Source of the DNA: Linanthus parryae
Lineage: Eukaryota; Streptophyta; Magnoliopsida; Ericales; Polemoniaceae
Direction: 5' to 3'
DNA length: 64,000 bases
Assembly (NCBI GenBank): GCA_023055425.1
Contig: JALGPY010000001.1
Coordinates: 115,425,057-115,489,056, forward strand
Shown here: in pieces, positions 31,927-44,836 of the stretch
How the letters are laid out: every line of letters starts with the position of its first letter
How positions within the stretch are numbered: position 1 is the stretch's first letter
Made by a program: the position numbers and the translations under genes
Notes under the pieces: model-generated
Seen by the model: only the letters and a program-made list of their open reading frames with translations
What the model was told of the DNA's origin: nothing
Database searches by the model: none

Positions 31927-33715
31927 TTACCATTTGCGAGTCCCGAGCAATCTATCCAAAACCGGCCATAATCTCAACACTTTCTTCCCAACAAACCGTG
32001 GTACTATCCAAGCGACTTTGCATACTATTCGAAACACCATTTGCATACAAACCATAACTAGCCGACTCGACACAAACGACGACTCAATAAACAATTTGAC
32101 GATGCAAAAATATGATGCAATGCAATCTAGACTCGATCCTACACAAACACATATATTCGTAAGCACAAATTTTTTTTTTTTTGGGTGAGATTGGGAAATC
32201 TCAATTAACTCAAATCGGTTCTCATGGAGTGATGAAAAATCAAAGGACAAGGTATGATTTGCAACTAAACTCGACAACAAGAATTTCCCTTAGTTGGTAT
32301 AGAAAGCCTAGCTTTACTAAGTGTAAGAATAACCTACCTTTTCGCGTGTGCCGATAAATAAGAGGCTACGCTAGGCTAAGCCACATTCAAGGTCCGAGCT
32401 TCTATTCCGCTAACGGGTTAGAATGTAGAGGCTTAGGGACAAAAGGATAATCATGTAGTAACAAATCCTAAGTGTCACATTCTCACGTTAAAACCCACAT
32501 CTCACACACCCTCACCACGATGATAGGAACCGCAACCCGAAACTCACCATCTCCGGCCCTCGATCCCCTCAAACCCCGGTACAATAACGATTTCCGTGGC
32601 CACCGTCGTGAAACATGCATAAAATGAACATCGCCGTTAATGAAATAGTTGCTTCCACCACTCGGTCTTCATTAAGCTCAAACTTTATCCTTTATTTCAT
32701 CTCTCCTTTTTTTCTCTCTCTTTTTTTTTGGTTTTGTTTTTTTCAAATCTCTCAAATTTCTGCACAACTTCTACAATGTATATCTCAAGTTGTCTTCCAA
32801 GTGTCAAGCCAAACAAAAACGTTAAGGGGAGACAGTAAACAATCCAATGAATATATATCACAAGTGAAATCCATCTCCCCCTACTCAATGAAATACACGG
32901 TGCCACCAAACAAAGCCGCAAACAAATTCAAGTACATGTATGGGGATGGAGTCGTCAAAAGCTCAATCTCAATGTCCTTAGTCAAAAGTCGACATCCCCA
33001 CACTAGAATATACCCATGTCCCCTCTCAAGTAATCAAAACAATGTAAGTCTCGTGCCTAATCCAACCAAACCTCCTACACCACGATGAATGAGATTTGGT
33101 ACCTAGCACGATCCACCAATTAAATCACCCAACCCAATTTGTGTGTATTAGATGTCACGCACTCACGGCTCTCCACAACTGTGTCCATGATGTAACAACA
33201 TGGAACACCGCCACACCTAAGTGTGCAAGCCGACTCACTCACCCTCGCATCCCCTCGCAAATATCAAATGAAGTAAAAGCGATCATGTAGGACTCACATA
33301 AGTATATCATGAAGTACTCCCTCATCGAACCCCCTCAACTACGACCCCCTCGTGACGCACCAAAATGGTGATCCTAAACAATATGTGATTAGAGCCAAGA
33401 ATCGTCACCCTAGGTCAAAAGGTTATCAAAGAATCCAAGTTTCAAAGCCGGGTTTTCTAATGGTCCTACAAGGTGAGATCTAAAAGCAGTGAGTGCTCTT
33501 ATACACATCCTCGCACAGCTGTTTCGTGTGCCACTACGAGGCGGGTTGGCGACTACCTAAGACGTACACATGAATGTTTGGCTTGTTTAGCTGACACCTA
33601 GCTCAACTCTTGTAAGAAAACAAGGCACACACTTTAGATTTGAAAATCATTTAAGTGTCTTAAAATAGGCAGGTATTCACGCAAAAAAAGTCTCTCTATA
33701 CATACTAAGGGGAAC
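31927..33715 (-). other. LARD internal non-coding region, unit B
   Basis: 1.8 kb between PPT and the region conserved at the other end of the unit. Long T runs (32165, 32705) and scattered short frames with no protein likeness. Collinear with 37127-38877. No gene seen. Confidence 0.7.
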
Positions 33716-34613
33716 TCAAATTGTCATTCTCGGTCACAAGTCATACCCTATGCCTAAAGTTCTCACACTCCTCGATTTTCCAAATTCAAGCTTCTTTTGA
33801 TTGCCCTTTCTCAAATTTTCATTTTTTTTTTTAATTTTCTATATAATTTTTTTTTTAACAAGTTCTACTCTATATGCAACGGCCGACGCGAAAGAAAAAA
33901 AAATTACTCTACACAATTTAAACTTTTAATGGGTGTACTCAATTATGTAAAAGTGCAAACAGTATGTAAACTAATCTACACAATACGACAATATAAGTAA
34001 AAGCTCAACACAAACCACTGTGTCTACACACAATACAACCTAGACACATCTTACATGTAACTGGCTATGCAAGACACATGGCTAGTAAACAAATAAATCA
34101 CCCCCACACTGAATGCTTTGTTGTCCTCAATGAATTTAGAAATTAAACATAGGACTCAACAATCAATGTGTAGGGCCAATAGATGAGATGGAGCTGACAT
34201 ATACAAAATAAACACATAATTTTAGCTAAAGGAAGAAATACTCACAACCACCTCGAGGGCGGGGACGAAATCCACTCCAAGCAATCCCCAAGCACTAATG
34301 GTGCCACCGTGCTCCTATATAGTCAGTGTGTTCTCTCACACCGGGGTCGACTGCCTCCTCTGCTAAAATCCATGTCTGAAGAATCCCCAACTCCCATGCA
34401 CGAGTCCCTATGACGGTCATGTGTGCCATGGCACACCGGGGTGGATTCTCCCATAATCTGCTCAAATATGTCACTTGGAAACAAATGTCAGTCCCTCTCT
34501 CTCTCTCATCTCTCCAAAAGAAATAAACAAAACACACACAACTGTATTAAAATGCACTCCCTAAACTAATGCAATTAATAGGTTGGGTTGCCTCCCAACA
34601 AGCGCCTTGTATT
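33716..34613 (-). other. LARD internal region downstream of the unit B frame
   Basis: Collinear with 28540-29432 and 41456-42358. Contains the short frame 34295-34537 and the gggaggcaaccca motif (34583-34598 on the complement). No recognisable gene. Confidence 0.65.
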
Positions 34614-35528
34614 TTAAGGTCGACGACCTGACTCAGTTACCTCAAATATGATTAAGGTGGTTTTTTCTCTCCACTTTTTCTTCTTCCACCATCGCTTCTC
34701 CCTTTTTCTCTTCTCAAGTAAGCATGCATGGGATGCGTATGGCGCAACAAAATTGTAGAAGACGGCCTGAAAAAATTTCTTCTTTCTGTGCTTCCAATTC
34801 ATGAGAATCGTCATCATAACGATTTCAACAATAAGCTCAAGTCTCCCATGTAGTGGAAATCGATTTACGCATTCTTTGCCCGTTTTCTCAATTTGCAATA
34901 TCTTCATTGAAATTTCAAGCGACAACTCATAAAGTATGAAAGTTTGAGTATATTCATCACCTTCGTTTGAAACACCCAATTCATCAACAATTTCAATCTC
35001 GACATCTTTTGTATCTTCAATGAGCTCAAACGTAAGAGGCTCAAACAAATTTGCAACCGGAAAGTTAAGATCATCAATATTAATTCTATGAAGAAGGCCA
35101 TCAATCTCACCAAAAATTTCATCATGCTTGACCCTCATACTTGACTCGATCCATGATTCTATGTTTGGATCAACGGAGATGCACAATGGCTCATCATCCT
35201 CTTCTTTAAGCGTTGGAAAGGTTGGAGCATCCTCTTGATTTGAGTGGAGAACAAATTGTGCGTCCATGTGTGTTGTCTCCATTCCCTTTCTTGTTGCTCG
35301 TTGTCGCTATTCTTCCACATTAGGAATCATCTCCTCAAGCATGCAACCAAGGAAGAAGAGTAACTTAGTGGGAGGGGTTGAGTCATTAGGACGAAGGGTA
35401 TAACGTTGTAACTCCATGGCTACCCTCTCTCTAATGCCATTCACATGGCACTCCTTCACGAATTCCTCATATGCAAGGTTGCATGCTTCAAATATGCTCG
35501 CAAAACGGCGATATTTCTCATCCTCCAT
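34614..35528 (-). pseudogene. LARD unit B reading frame, one stop
   Basis: Same protein as 29433-30329, including the KECHVNG segment missing from unit A, but Trp of VEEW is TAG near 35304-35309, splitting the frame into 35307-35528 and 34614-35282. Confidence 0.6.
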
Positions 35529-35649
35529 GCTTAGAGTTGAATGCCTGCACACATAAAATCTCAAGTAATGCTGTGAGGCAATAAGAATAGAAATTAACAA
35601 AAACAAAACCCTAAAGCTAATAATTCTAACTAATTCAACCGAAGTCCCC

Positions 35650-35662
35650 GGCAACGGCGCCA
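35650..35662 (-). promoter_or_regulatory. LARD unit B primer-binding site
   Basis: Minus strand TGGCGCCGTTGCCGGGG, here an even longer match to tRNA-Asp than in units A and C. Confidence 0.88.
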
Positions 35663-35668
35663 AAAACT

Positions 35669-37113
35669 TGACACGATTAAACCACAAGTGTATGGTGGTC
35701 GTGTGTAGTAATATCCGGTAAACCTGGTTGTCGAACCCAAGAGACTTCTTGTAAATTAATTAGAATTTCTCAACCTCATGTGGGCACAACGCTTTGTTTG
35801 TTGTACTAGTTCTAGTAAAACGAAAAGGACAATGTTCTCAATTAACCGAGTGAATTGATTCACGATTAACAAAGAATACTTTATAAGGTTACTAATACGA
35901 GGGCAAAATACTGGGAATTCTCGTTGGGATCACTAGGGGTGATGTGAGTCGTGTTTTGATTCATGAAAAACCAATATGTCTTCTATTATTAATCTAGCAC
36001 TACACAACTCACCGAGTTACCAAGCAAGTTGTCTATGCCTAAAATTAACTTGAACCGAGTTACCAAGTCTAAACCAATTTTAAGCACGCATTACGTGTAT
36101 TATTCTACTTACGATCCTAACCAACACTACCGAGTTACCAAGTAATGCTATAAGCTAGGTAAATAGTTTGATTTACCGATCAGGAATCACGGAGTTACCA
36201 CGCAAATCCCAATTATGATCAATCCTACGTTAGCTACTCGCAAGAAACATAGAAATTTAACACAAACTATTCATAATAATAGAAAAACACAATTGATAAA
36301 GTTCCAAACGTGAATCATAATCTCAAAACATCACGTTCACACCAAACCCTAGCTACCACATGAGAATCCCCAGCAATAAGAAGTTTAGCTACTAGTTGAC
36401 ATGATCAAAATACAAAGTTTAATGATCATCAAACAAAAACTAAAGAAGAGAAGAAGTGAGAAATCAAACGAGGACTCCAAAGCTCCCAAGCACGCTTCCA
36501 AAGCTCCAACGTAGGTAGAATGACTCGTAGACACGGACTACTAGGTCTAAAACAAGTCTCCAAGCTTACATCTTTCAAGATATTACAAAATAACCCCGAA
36601 AATGTGAGTTTTCCGTTCTTTTCGCACGAACAGAAAAGTGTTCGCACGAACACCCTGTTCCCAGGAACACTTTGTTGTTCCTATTTTTTTTCAGCTTGTT
36701 TTAGCTCCAAAATTTTGGCTAAGTCTTTTTGTTCACACGAACAAGAATTTGTTCACACGAACACTCTTGCCAACGTCATTTTTTTGTTCTTTCTTCTTAC
36801 TTCTTCCTTCATACTCTTCATTCCCAAGCATCCTTTGAGCTACTCCAAAGTTCCGAAGTTCGCCTCCAATCCAACATCCTCGCTCCGAACTCCCGGTTCC
36901 TGAAATCCACAACACTAAAACATACCGGAAGATCAAATGATACAAATATAGCATAAAATATGTGAAGAAGCGCCCGGATTCAACATTGAAGATCAAATGC
37001 TCAATTATGTTCCAATTATCAAAACTTGGCCTAAAACACATGTAAATGCATCGGAAACTATGCAAAACGACAAGTAATCACGTAAGAATATAACTCCAAT
37101 TATGGAGTTATCA
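35669..37113 (-). repeat. LARD LTR B (1445 bp)
   Basis: Same ends and internal motifs as LTR A; preceded on the minus strand by the PPT at 37114-37126. Confidence 0.9.
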
Positions 37114-37126
37114 ACTATCCCCACAC
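37114..37126 (-). promoter_or_regulatory. Polypurine tract before LTR B
   Basis: Minus strand GTGTGGGGATAGT, identical to the one before LTR A. Confidence 0.75.
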
Positions 37127-38877
37127 TTACCATTTGCGCGTCCCGAGCAATCTATCCAAAACCGGCCATAATCTCAACACTTTCTTCCCAACAAACCGTG
37201 GTACTATCCAAGCGACTTTGCATACTATTTGAAACACCATTTGCATACAAACCATAACTAGCCGACTCGACACAAACGACGACTCAATAAACAATTTAAC
37301 GATGCAAAAATATGATGCAATGCAATCTAGACTCGATCCTACACAAACACATATATTCGTAAGCACAAATTGTTTTTTTGGGTGAGATCGGGAAATCTCA
37401 ATTAACTCAAACCGGTTCTCATGGAGTGGTGAAAAATCTAGGGACAAGGTATAAATTGCAACTAAACTCGACAACAAGAATTTACCTTAGTTGGTATAGA
37501 AAGCCTAGCTTTACTAAGTGTAAGAATAACCTACCTTTTCGCGTGTGCCGATAAATAAGAGGCTACGCTAGGCTAAGCCACATTCAAGCTCCGAGCTCCT
37601 ATTCCGCTAACGGGTTAGAATGTAGAGGCTTAGGGACAAAAGGATAATCATGTAGTAACAAATCCTAAGTGTCACATTCTCACGTTAAAACCCACATCTC
37701 ACACACCCTCACCACGATGATAGGAACCGCAACCCGAAACTCACCATCTCTGGCCCTCGATCCCCTCAAACCCCGGTACAATAACGATTTCCGTGGCCAC
37801 CGTCGTGAAACATGCATAAAATGTACATCGCCGTTAATGAAATAGTTGCTTCCACCACTCGGTCTTCATTAAACTCAAACTTTATTCCTTTATTTCATCT
37901 CACCTTTTTTCTCTCTTTTTTTTTTGTTTGGTTTTGTTTTTTTTTCAAATCTCTCAAATTTCTACACAACTTCTACAATGTATATCTCGAGTGGTCTTCC
38001 AAGTGTCAAGCCAAACAAAAACGTTAAGGGGAGGCAGTAAACAATCCACTGAATATATATCACAAGTGAAATCCATCTCCCCCTACTCAATGAAATACAC
38101 GGTGCCACCAAACAAAGCTGCAAACAAATCCAAGTACATGTATGGGGATGGAGTCGTCAAAAGCTCAATCTCAATGTCCTTAGTCAAAAGTCGACATCCC
38201 CACACTAGAATATACCCATGTCCCCTCTCAAGTAATCAAAACAATGTAAGTCTCGTGCCTAATCCAACCAAACCTCCTACACCACGATGAATAAGATCCG
38301 GTACCTAGCACGATCCACCAATTAAATCACCCAACCCAATTTGTGCGTATTAGATGTCACGCACTCACGACTCTCCACAACTGTGTCCATGATGTAACGA
38401 CATGGAACACCGCCACACCTAAGTGTGCAAGCCGACTCACTCACCCTCGCATCCCCTCGCAAATATCAAATGAAGTACAAGCGATCATGTAGGACTCACA
38501 TAAGTATATCATGAAGTACTCCCTCATCGAACCCCCTTAACTACGACCCCCTCGTGACGCACTAAAATGGTGATCGTAAACAATCTGTGATGAGAGCCAA
38601 GAATCGTCACCCTAGGTCAAAAGGTTATCAAAGAATCCAAGTTTCAAAGCCGGGTTTTCTAATGGTCCTACAAGGTGAGATCTAAAAGCAGTGAGTGCTC
38701 TAATACACATCCTCGCAAAGCTGTTTCGTGTGCCACTACGAGGCGGGTTGGCGACTACCTAAGACGTACACATGAATGTTTGGCTTGTTTAGATGACACC
38801 TAGCTCAACTCTTGTAAGAAAACAAGGCACACACTTTAGATTTGAAAATCATGTAAGTGTCTTAAAATAGGCAGGTA
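37127..38877 (-). other. LARD internal non-coding region, unit C, up to the Helitron
   Basis: Collinear with 31927-33677. The unit continues after the Helitron at 41416. No gene seen. Confidence 0.7.
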
Positions 38878-41415
38878 CTAGCTTTTAACCCGTGCGATGC
38901 ACGGCGAAATTTCAATTCCAAAACAAAATTAATGTTACGTAAACAGTTGATGTCTTTTATGGATTTCAAATACTACATCCAAAAAGAATAACCAAAAGCA
39001 CTTACTATCATTCTTACTCCTTTTTAATTTATCAGTTTCATATTTTTTTAAGATTAATACTTTTTATTTCATAAATAAATAGATTATACTATTTCTTGAC
39101 TATCATTTTTACTTTTGGACTTGAACCTAACATTAAGTTGAAGTAAAATTTTGATTACTGTTTGAATTTTATCACTATAAATTTGAAGTTACAATTCCAA
39201 TTTAGAAATGTCCTTCATATTTTGCATTTTATTTTATTCTATCTATCTCTTTTTTAGGAAAGTTTCTAATCTTGGATTTGAAGTCAATATTATTATTCTA
39301 AAAATAAATGTTTACCTTAAGATCATTACCAATACGAATTTATCAATCAAAATCAAGTTGAGGCCTCTGATTTCAATTTATAATAACACGTTCCTACTTT
39401 TATTTAAGGAAACTATGTCTCTACTTTGAAGCTACTGACCACTGATTTCAACTTATAATATTACGTTTCTACATTTTTTAGGAAAATATGTTGAAGTAAA
39501 ATTTTGATTACTTTCGAATTTTATCACTATGAATTTGAAGTTACAGATTCCAATTTAGAAATGCATTTCCTATTTTGAAATTTATTTTATTTCTATCTGT
39601 ATATTTTTTTAAGAAAGTTTCTAATCTTGGATTTGAAGTCAACATTATTATTCTAAAAATAATTGTTTACCATCAGATCATAACCAATATGAATTTTTCA
39701 GTCAAAATCAAGTTGAGGAGACTGATTTCAGTTTATAATAATACGTTCCTACTTCTTTATTTTATTTTTGAGGAAAATATGCCTCTAATTTGAAGCCACT
39801 GACCATTGGCCACTGATTTCAAATTATAATATTACGTTTCTTCTTCTTTTTTAAGAAAATATGTTGAAGTAAAATTTTGATTACTTTCGAAATTCATCAC
39901 TTTAAGTTTGAAGTTACAGGTTCCAGTTTAAAAATGTCCTTCCTGTTTTATTTTACTTTTGACGGATAATATGCCTCTACTTTGAAGCCACTGACCACTG
40001 ACCACCGATTTCAACTTACAATATTACGTTTCTACTTTTTTTAGGAAAATATGTTTATAATTTGAAGACACGGATTTCATACTTCAAAATTGAATTATAG
40101 CATAATAATTTTTTTTCATACCTTTCGATTAGCATTTACAGTTTCAGAAAATTTCTTTCTCTTCCACTGATTTCAATTTTCACTCGCCGCTGCATTTCAT
40201 TAAATCTAAACTTTCATCCTGAAATGGGTATGAAAAAAAAAATCACTACAAATAAATAATACAAAATGTAACAACTAAGTGGCCTACAACTTTTTTTAGA
40301 TATTATCTAAGAAAAAGATACATACCGTTGTGTTGAACTGTGTCCCTCCAAACAGAAGATTCCGAGTGATGAAAATCTTCACCTACACCACCAAAAGAAA
40401 CGATGTAAGCAACAACTAAACAACCCAGGAGGAAGGAAAATTACATAACAAACACCAATCGATTTTCCTAGTATTACTTATCCGGGGATGGCGAGTGACT
40501 CTTTCACGCAAGTGTATGGTTTGGCTGCGGCCATGAGAACTTCATATAGTCAAAGCATCAATTTTGTCAGGAATAATGCACATAGACAAAGCATACGAAT
40601 GTAAATTCTGAAGGAAAAACTCACCGGATTTGCGGGCTTGTCTTACTCATCTAATTTTCTCTTGCGCGCCAACCGAGCAAACTTACATTATTCTCTCCGC
40701 TCCTCATTTTCTTCCATGACTGGGAGATAAGAGAATGTAGTTGGGAAGAGAATTACAAGAGAAAATGTAAACATCAAACACGATTTGAAAGGATGAATCA
40801 TACTTCCCAAACAAACACGACTTTTTTTTTATTCCAAACACCAAAGACGATTTCATGCACGCTATATGAATGGAAGAGTGATACTTCCATTATATGGGTG
40901 AGATTCCTAGTCCTTTTGGACCATTTTACAGACGAAAATGTGTGGTATTCACCATCAAACAAAAGATCCTGTTTGGTACCATTTGGTAATATGCGTCACT
41001 ATCTATGCCATGTAATGGAGGTCATTTTATATGGCATGATTCTGCCCTTCAAATTCACGTGTACTTTGACATTTCACCGTATATTTTGGGGACGGAAATT
41101 TATGGAATTGACTAATAATTTATCAATTAAATTATAATTTCCTTCGGCATAATTTTTTTGGTGGAAGTTTCCTTACTGGCTAATAATTTTTGCCAACTAA
41201 CATCAATAACTTTCCTTTCCAAATTCAAACTTTTCAAACTTTTCAGATGTGATGTAAATTTGAAGGCGCCAAAACTTTCATTTTCTGTTCAAACTCTGAA
41301 GATGTGATTTAAATTTAAATTTCAAACAATCTTTTTTACATCAATTAAATAAAATATCCACGTGGCATTTTCTCATGCAAAGTTTGAGAGGACATTCTCA
41401 AATAGTATATATAGA
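38878..41415 (-). mobile_element. Non-autonomous Helitron (2538 bp)
   Basis: Minus strand starts TCTATATATACTATTTGAG and ends CTAG, with a hairpin CCGTGC-ATC-GCACGG eight bases upstream of CTAG. The host site is A|T with no TSD, and the undisturbed site is seen in unit B at about 33677 (aggta|ttcacgc). These are the diagnostic Helitron features. No Rep/helicase frame is present. The left half consists of three imperfect repeats of about 350-370 bp. I recognise no captured gene fragment. Confidence 0.9.
39138..40080. repeat. Internal repeats of the Helitron
   Basis: The segment starting ttgaagtaaaattttgatta recurs at 39138, 39491 and 39864, each followed by similar A/T-rich sequence (gtttctaatcttggatttg in the first two). 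Spacing is 353 and 373 bp. Confidence 0.8.
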
Positions 41416-42358
41416 TTCCCGTAAAGAAAGTCTCTCTATACATACTAAGGGGAACTCAAATTGTTATTCTCGGTCACAAGTCATACCCTATGCCTAAAGT
41501 TCTCACACTCCTCGATTTTCCAAATTCAAGCTTCTTTTGATTAACCTTTCTCAAATTTTCATTTTTTTTTTAATTTTCTGTATAATTTTTTATTTTTTTT
41601 AACAAGCTCTACTCTATATGCAACGGCCGACGCGAAAGAGAAAAAAAATTTACACTACACAATTTAAACTTTTAATGGGTGTACTCAATTATGTAAAAAA
41701 TGCAAACAGTATGTAAACTAATCTACACAATACGACAATATAAGTAAAAGCTCAACACAAACCACTGTGTCTACACACAATACAACCTAGACACATCTTA
41801 CATGTAACTGGCTATGCAAGACACATGGCTAGCAAACAAATAAATCACCCCCACCCTGAATGCTTCGTTGTCCTCAACAAATTTAGAAATTAAACATAGG
41901 ACTCAACAATCAATGTGTAGGGCCAATAGATGAGATGGAGCTGACATATACAAAATAAACACATAATTTTAGCTAAAGGAAGAAATACTCACAACCACCT
42001 CGAGGGCGGGGACGAAATCCACTCCAAGCAATCCCCAAGCACTAATGGTGCCACCGTGCTCCTATATAGTCAGTGTGTTCTCTCACACCGGGGTCGACTG
42101 CCTCCTCTGCTAAAACCCATGTCTGAAGAATCCCCAACTCGCATGCACGAGTCCCTATGACGGTCATGTGTGCCATGGCACACCGGGGTGGATTCTCCCA
42201 TAATCTGCTCAAATATGTCACTTGGAAATAAATGTTCGTCCCTCTCTCTCTCATCTCTCCAAAATAAATAAACAAAACACACACAACTGTATTAAAATGC
42301 ACTCCCTAAACTAATGCAATTAATAGGTTGGGTTGCCTCCCAACAAGCGCCTTGTAAT
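41416..42358 (-). other. LARD internal region after the Helitron, unit C downstream part
   Basis: Resumes unit C at ttcccgtaaagaaag and runs to the end of the unit C reading frame. Contains the short frame 42042-42302. No recognisable gene. Confidence 0.65.
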
Positions 42359-43273
42359 TTAAGGTCGACGACCTGACCCAGTTACCTCAAATATGATTAA
42401 GGTGGTTTTTTCTCTCCACTTTTTCTTCTTCCACCATCGCTTCTCCCTTTTTCTCTTCTCAAGTAAGCATGCATGGGATGCGTATGGCGCAACAAAATTG
42501 TAGAAGACGGCCTGTAAAAATTTCTTCTTTCTGTGCTTCCAATTCATGAGAATCGTCATCATAACGATTTCAACAATAAGCTCAAGTCTCCCATGTAGTG
42601 GAAATCGATTTACGCCTTCTTTGCCCGTTTTCTCAATTTGCAATATCTTCATTGAAATTTCAAGCGACAACTCATAAAGTATGAAAGTTTGAGTATCTTA
42701 ATCACCTTTGTTTGAAACACCCAAATCATCAACAATTTCAATCTCGACATCTTTTGTATCTTCAATGAGCTCAAAGGTGAGAGGCTCCAACAAATTTGCA
42801 ACCGGAAAGTCAAGATCATCAATATTAATTCTATGAAGAATGCCATCAATCTCACCAAAAATTTCATCATGCTTGACCCTCATACTTGACTCGATCCATG
42901 ATTCTATGTTTGGACAACTGGAGATGCACAATGGCTCATCATCCTCTTCTTTAAGCGTTGGAAATGTTGGAGCATCCTCTTGATTTGAATGGATAACAAA
43001 TTGTGCGTCCATGTGTGTTGTCTCCATTCCCATTCTTGTTGCTCGTTGTCGCCATTCTTCCACATTAGGAATCATCTCCTCAAGCATGCAACCAAGGAAG
43101 AAGAGTAACTTAGTGGGAGGGGTTGAGTCATTAGGACGAAGGGTATAACGTTGTAACTCCATGGCTACCCTCTCTCTAATGCCATTCACATGGCACTCCT
43201 TCACGAATTCCTCATATGCAAGGTTGCATGCTTCAAATATGCTCGCAAAACGGCGATATTTCTCATCCTCCAT
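42359..43273 (-). pseudogene. LARD unit C reading frame, one stop
   Basis: Same protein as units A and B, broken by TAA shortly after NKGD near 42695-42700 (other units continue EDTQTF or EYTQTF), giving pieces 42698-43273 and 42359-42670. Confidence 0.6.
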
Positions 43274-43394
43274 GCTTAGAGTTGAATGGCTGCACACATA
43301 AAATGTTAAGTAATGTTGTGAGGCAATAAGAATAGAAAATGACAAAAACAAAACCCTAAAGCTAATAATTCTAACTAATTCAAACGAAGTCCCT

Positions 43395-43407
43395 GGCAAC
43401 GGCGCCA
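43395..43407 (-). promoter_or_regulatory. LARD unit C primer-binding site
   Basis: Minus strand TGGCGCCGTTGCC, tRNA-Asp type. Confidence 0.88.
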
Positions 43408-43413
43408 AAAACT

Positions 43414-44836
43414 TGACACGATTCAACCACAAGTGTATGGTGGTCGTGTGTAGTAATATCCGGTAAACCGGGTTGTCGAACCCAAGAGACTTCTTGTAAA
43501 TTAATTAGAATTTATCAACCTCATGTGGGCACAACGCTTTGTTTTTTGTACTAGTTCTAGTAAAACGAAAAGGACAATGTTCTCAATTAACCGAGTGAAT
43601 TGATTCACGATTAACAAAGAATACTTTGTAAGGTTACTAATACGAGGGCAAAATACAGGGAATTCTCGTTGGGATCACTAGGGATGATGTGAGTCGTGTT
43701 TTGATTCATGAAAAACCAATATGTCTTCTATTATTAATCTAGCACTACACAACTCACCGAGTTACCAAGCAAATCTTCTATGCCTAAAATTAACTTGAAC
43801 CGAGTTACCAAGTCTAAACCAATTTTAAGCACGCATTACGTGTATTATTCTACTTACGATCCTAACCAACACTACCGAGTTACCAAGTAATGCTATAAGC
43901 TAGGTAAATAGTTTGATTTACCGATCAGGAATCACGGAGTTACCACGCAAATCCCAATTATGATCAATCCTACGTTAGCTACTCGCAAGAAAGATAGAAA
44001 TTTAACACAAACTATTCATAATAATAGAAAAACACAATTGATAAAGTTCCAAACGTAAATCATAATCTCAAAACATCACGTTCACACCAAACCCTAGCTA
44101 CCACATGAGAATCCCCAGCAATAAGAAGTTTAGCTACTAGTTGACATGATCAAAATACAAAGTTTAATGATCATCAAACAAAAACTAAAGAAGAGAAGAA
44201 GTGAGAAATCAAACGAGGACTCCAAAGCTCCCACGTAGGTAGAATGACTCATAGACACGGACTACTAGGTCTAAAACAAGTCTCCAAGCTTACATCTTTC
44301 AAAATATTACAAAATAACCCCGAAAATCTGAGTTTTCCGTTCTGTTCGCACGAACAGAAAAGTGTTCGCACGAACACCCTGTTCCCAGAAACACTTTGTT
44401 GTTCCTATTTTTTTCAGCTTCTTTTAGCTCCAAAATTTTGGCTAAGTCTTTTTGTTCACACGAACAAGAATTTGTTCACACGAACACTCTTGCCAACGTC
44501 ATTTTTTTGTTCTTTCTTCTTACTTCTTCCTTCATACTCTTCATTCCCAAACATCCTTTGAGCTATTCCAAGGTTCCGAAGTTCGCCTCCAATCCAACAT
44601 CCTCGCTCCGAACTCCCGGTTCCTGAAATCCACAACACTAAAACATACCGAAAGATCAAATTATACAAATATATCATAAAATATGTGAAGAAGCGCCCGG
44701 ATTCAACATTAAAGATCAAATGCTCAATTATGTTCCAATTATCAAAACATGGCCTAAAACACATGTAAATGCATCGGAAACTATGCAAAACGACAAGTAA
44801 TCACGTAAGAATATAACTCCAATTATGGAGTTATCA
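43414..44836 (-). repeat. LARD LTR C (1423 bp), outer 5' LTR
   Basis: Same ends as LTRs A and B, but the sequence beyond 44836 is not a LARD internal region: it is the antisense gene of the Tat element. It is therefore the true outer end of the array. Confidence 0.9.

Larger units (their letters stand above)
28540..44836 (-). mobile_element. Tandem array of a LARD-like non-autonomous LTR element
   Basis: Minus-strand order from 44836 downwards: LTR C, PBS, internal, PPT, LTR B, PBS, internal, PPT, LTR A, PBS, partial internal ending at 28540. LTR starts are 5199 bp (A to B) and, after removing the Helitron, about 5207 bp (B to C) apart, so unit length is about 5.2 kb. There is no gag, RT or integrase. 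The PBS is complementary to plant tRNA-Asp, as in Athila-type gypsy elements, which suggests such an element as helper. The last unit has no closing LTR. Confidence 0.88.

Noticed and set aside
40793..41137. 114-codon frame in the Helitron as a captured gene
   Set aside because: No recognisable motif and no counterpart seen; A/T-rich terminal part of a non-autonomous Helitron.
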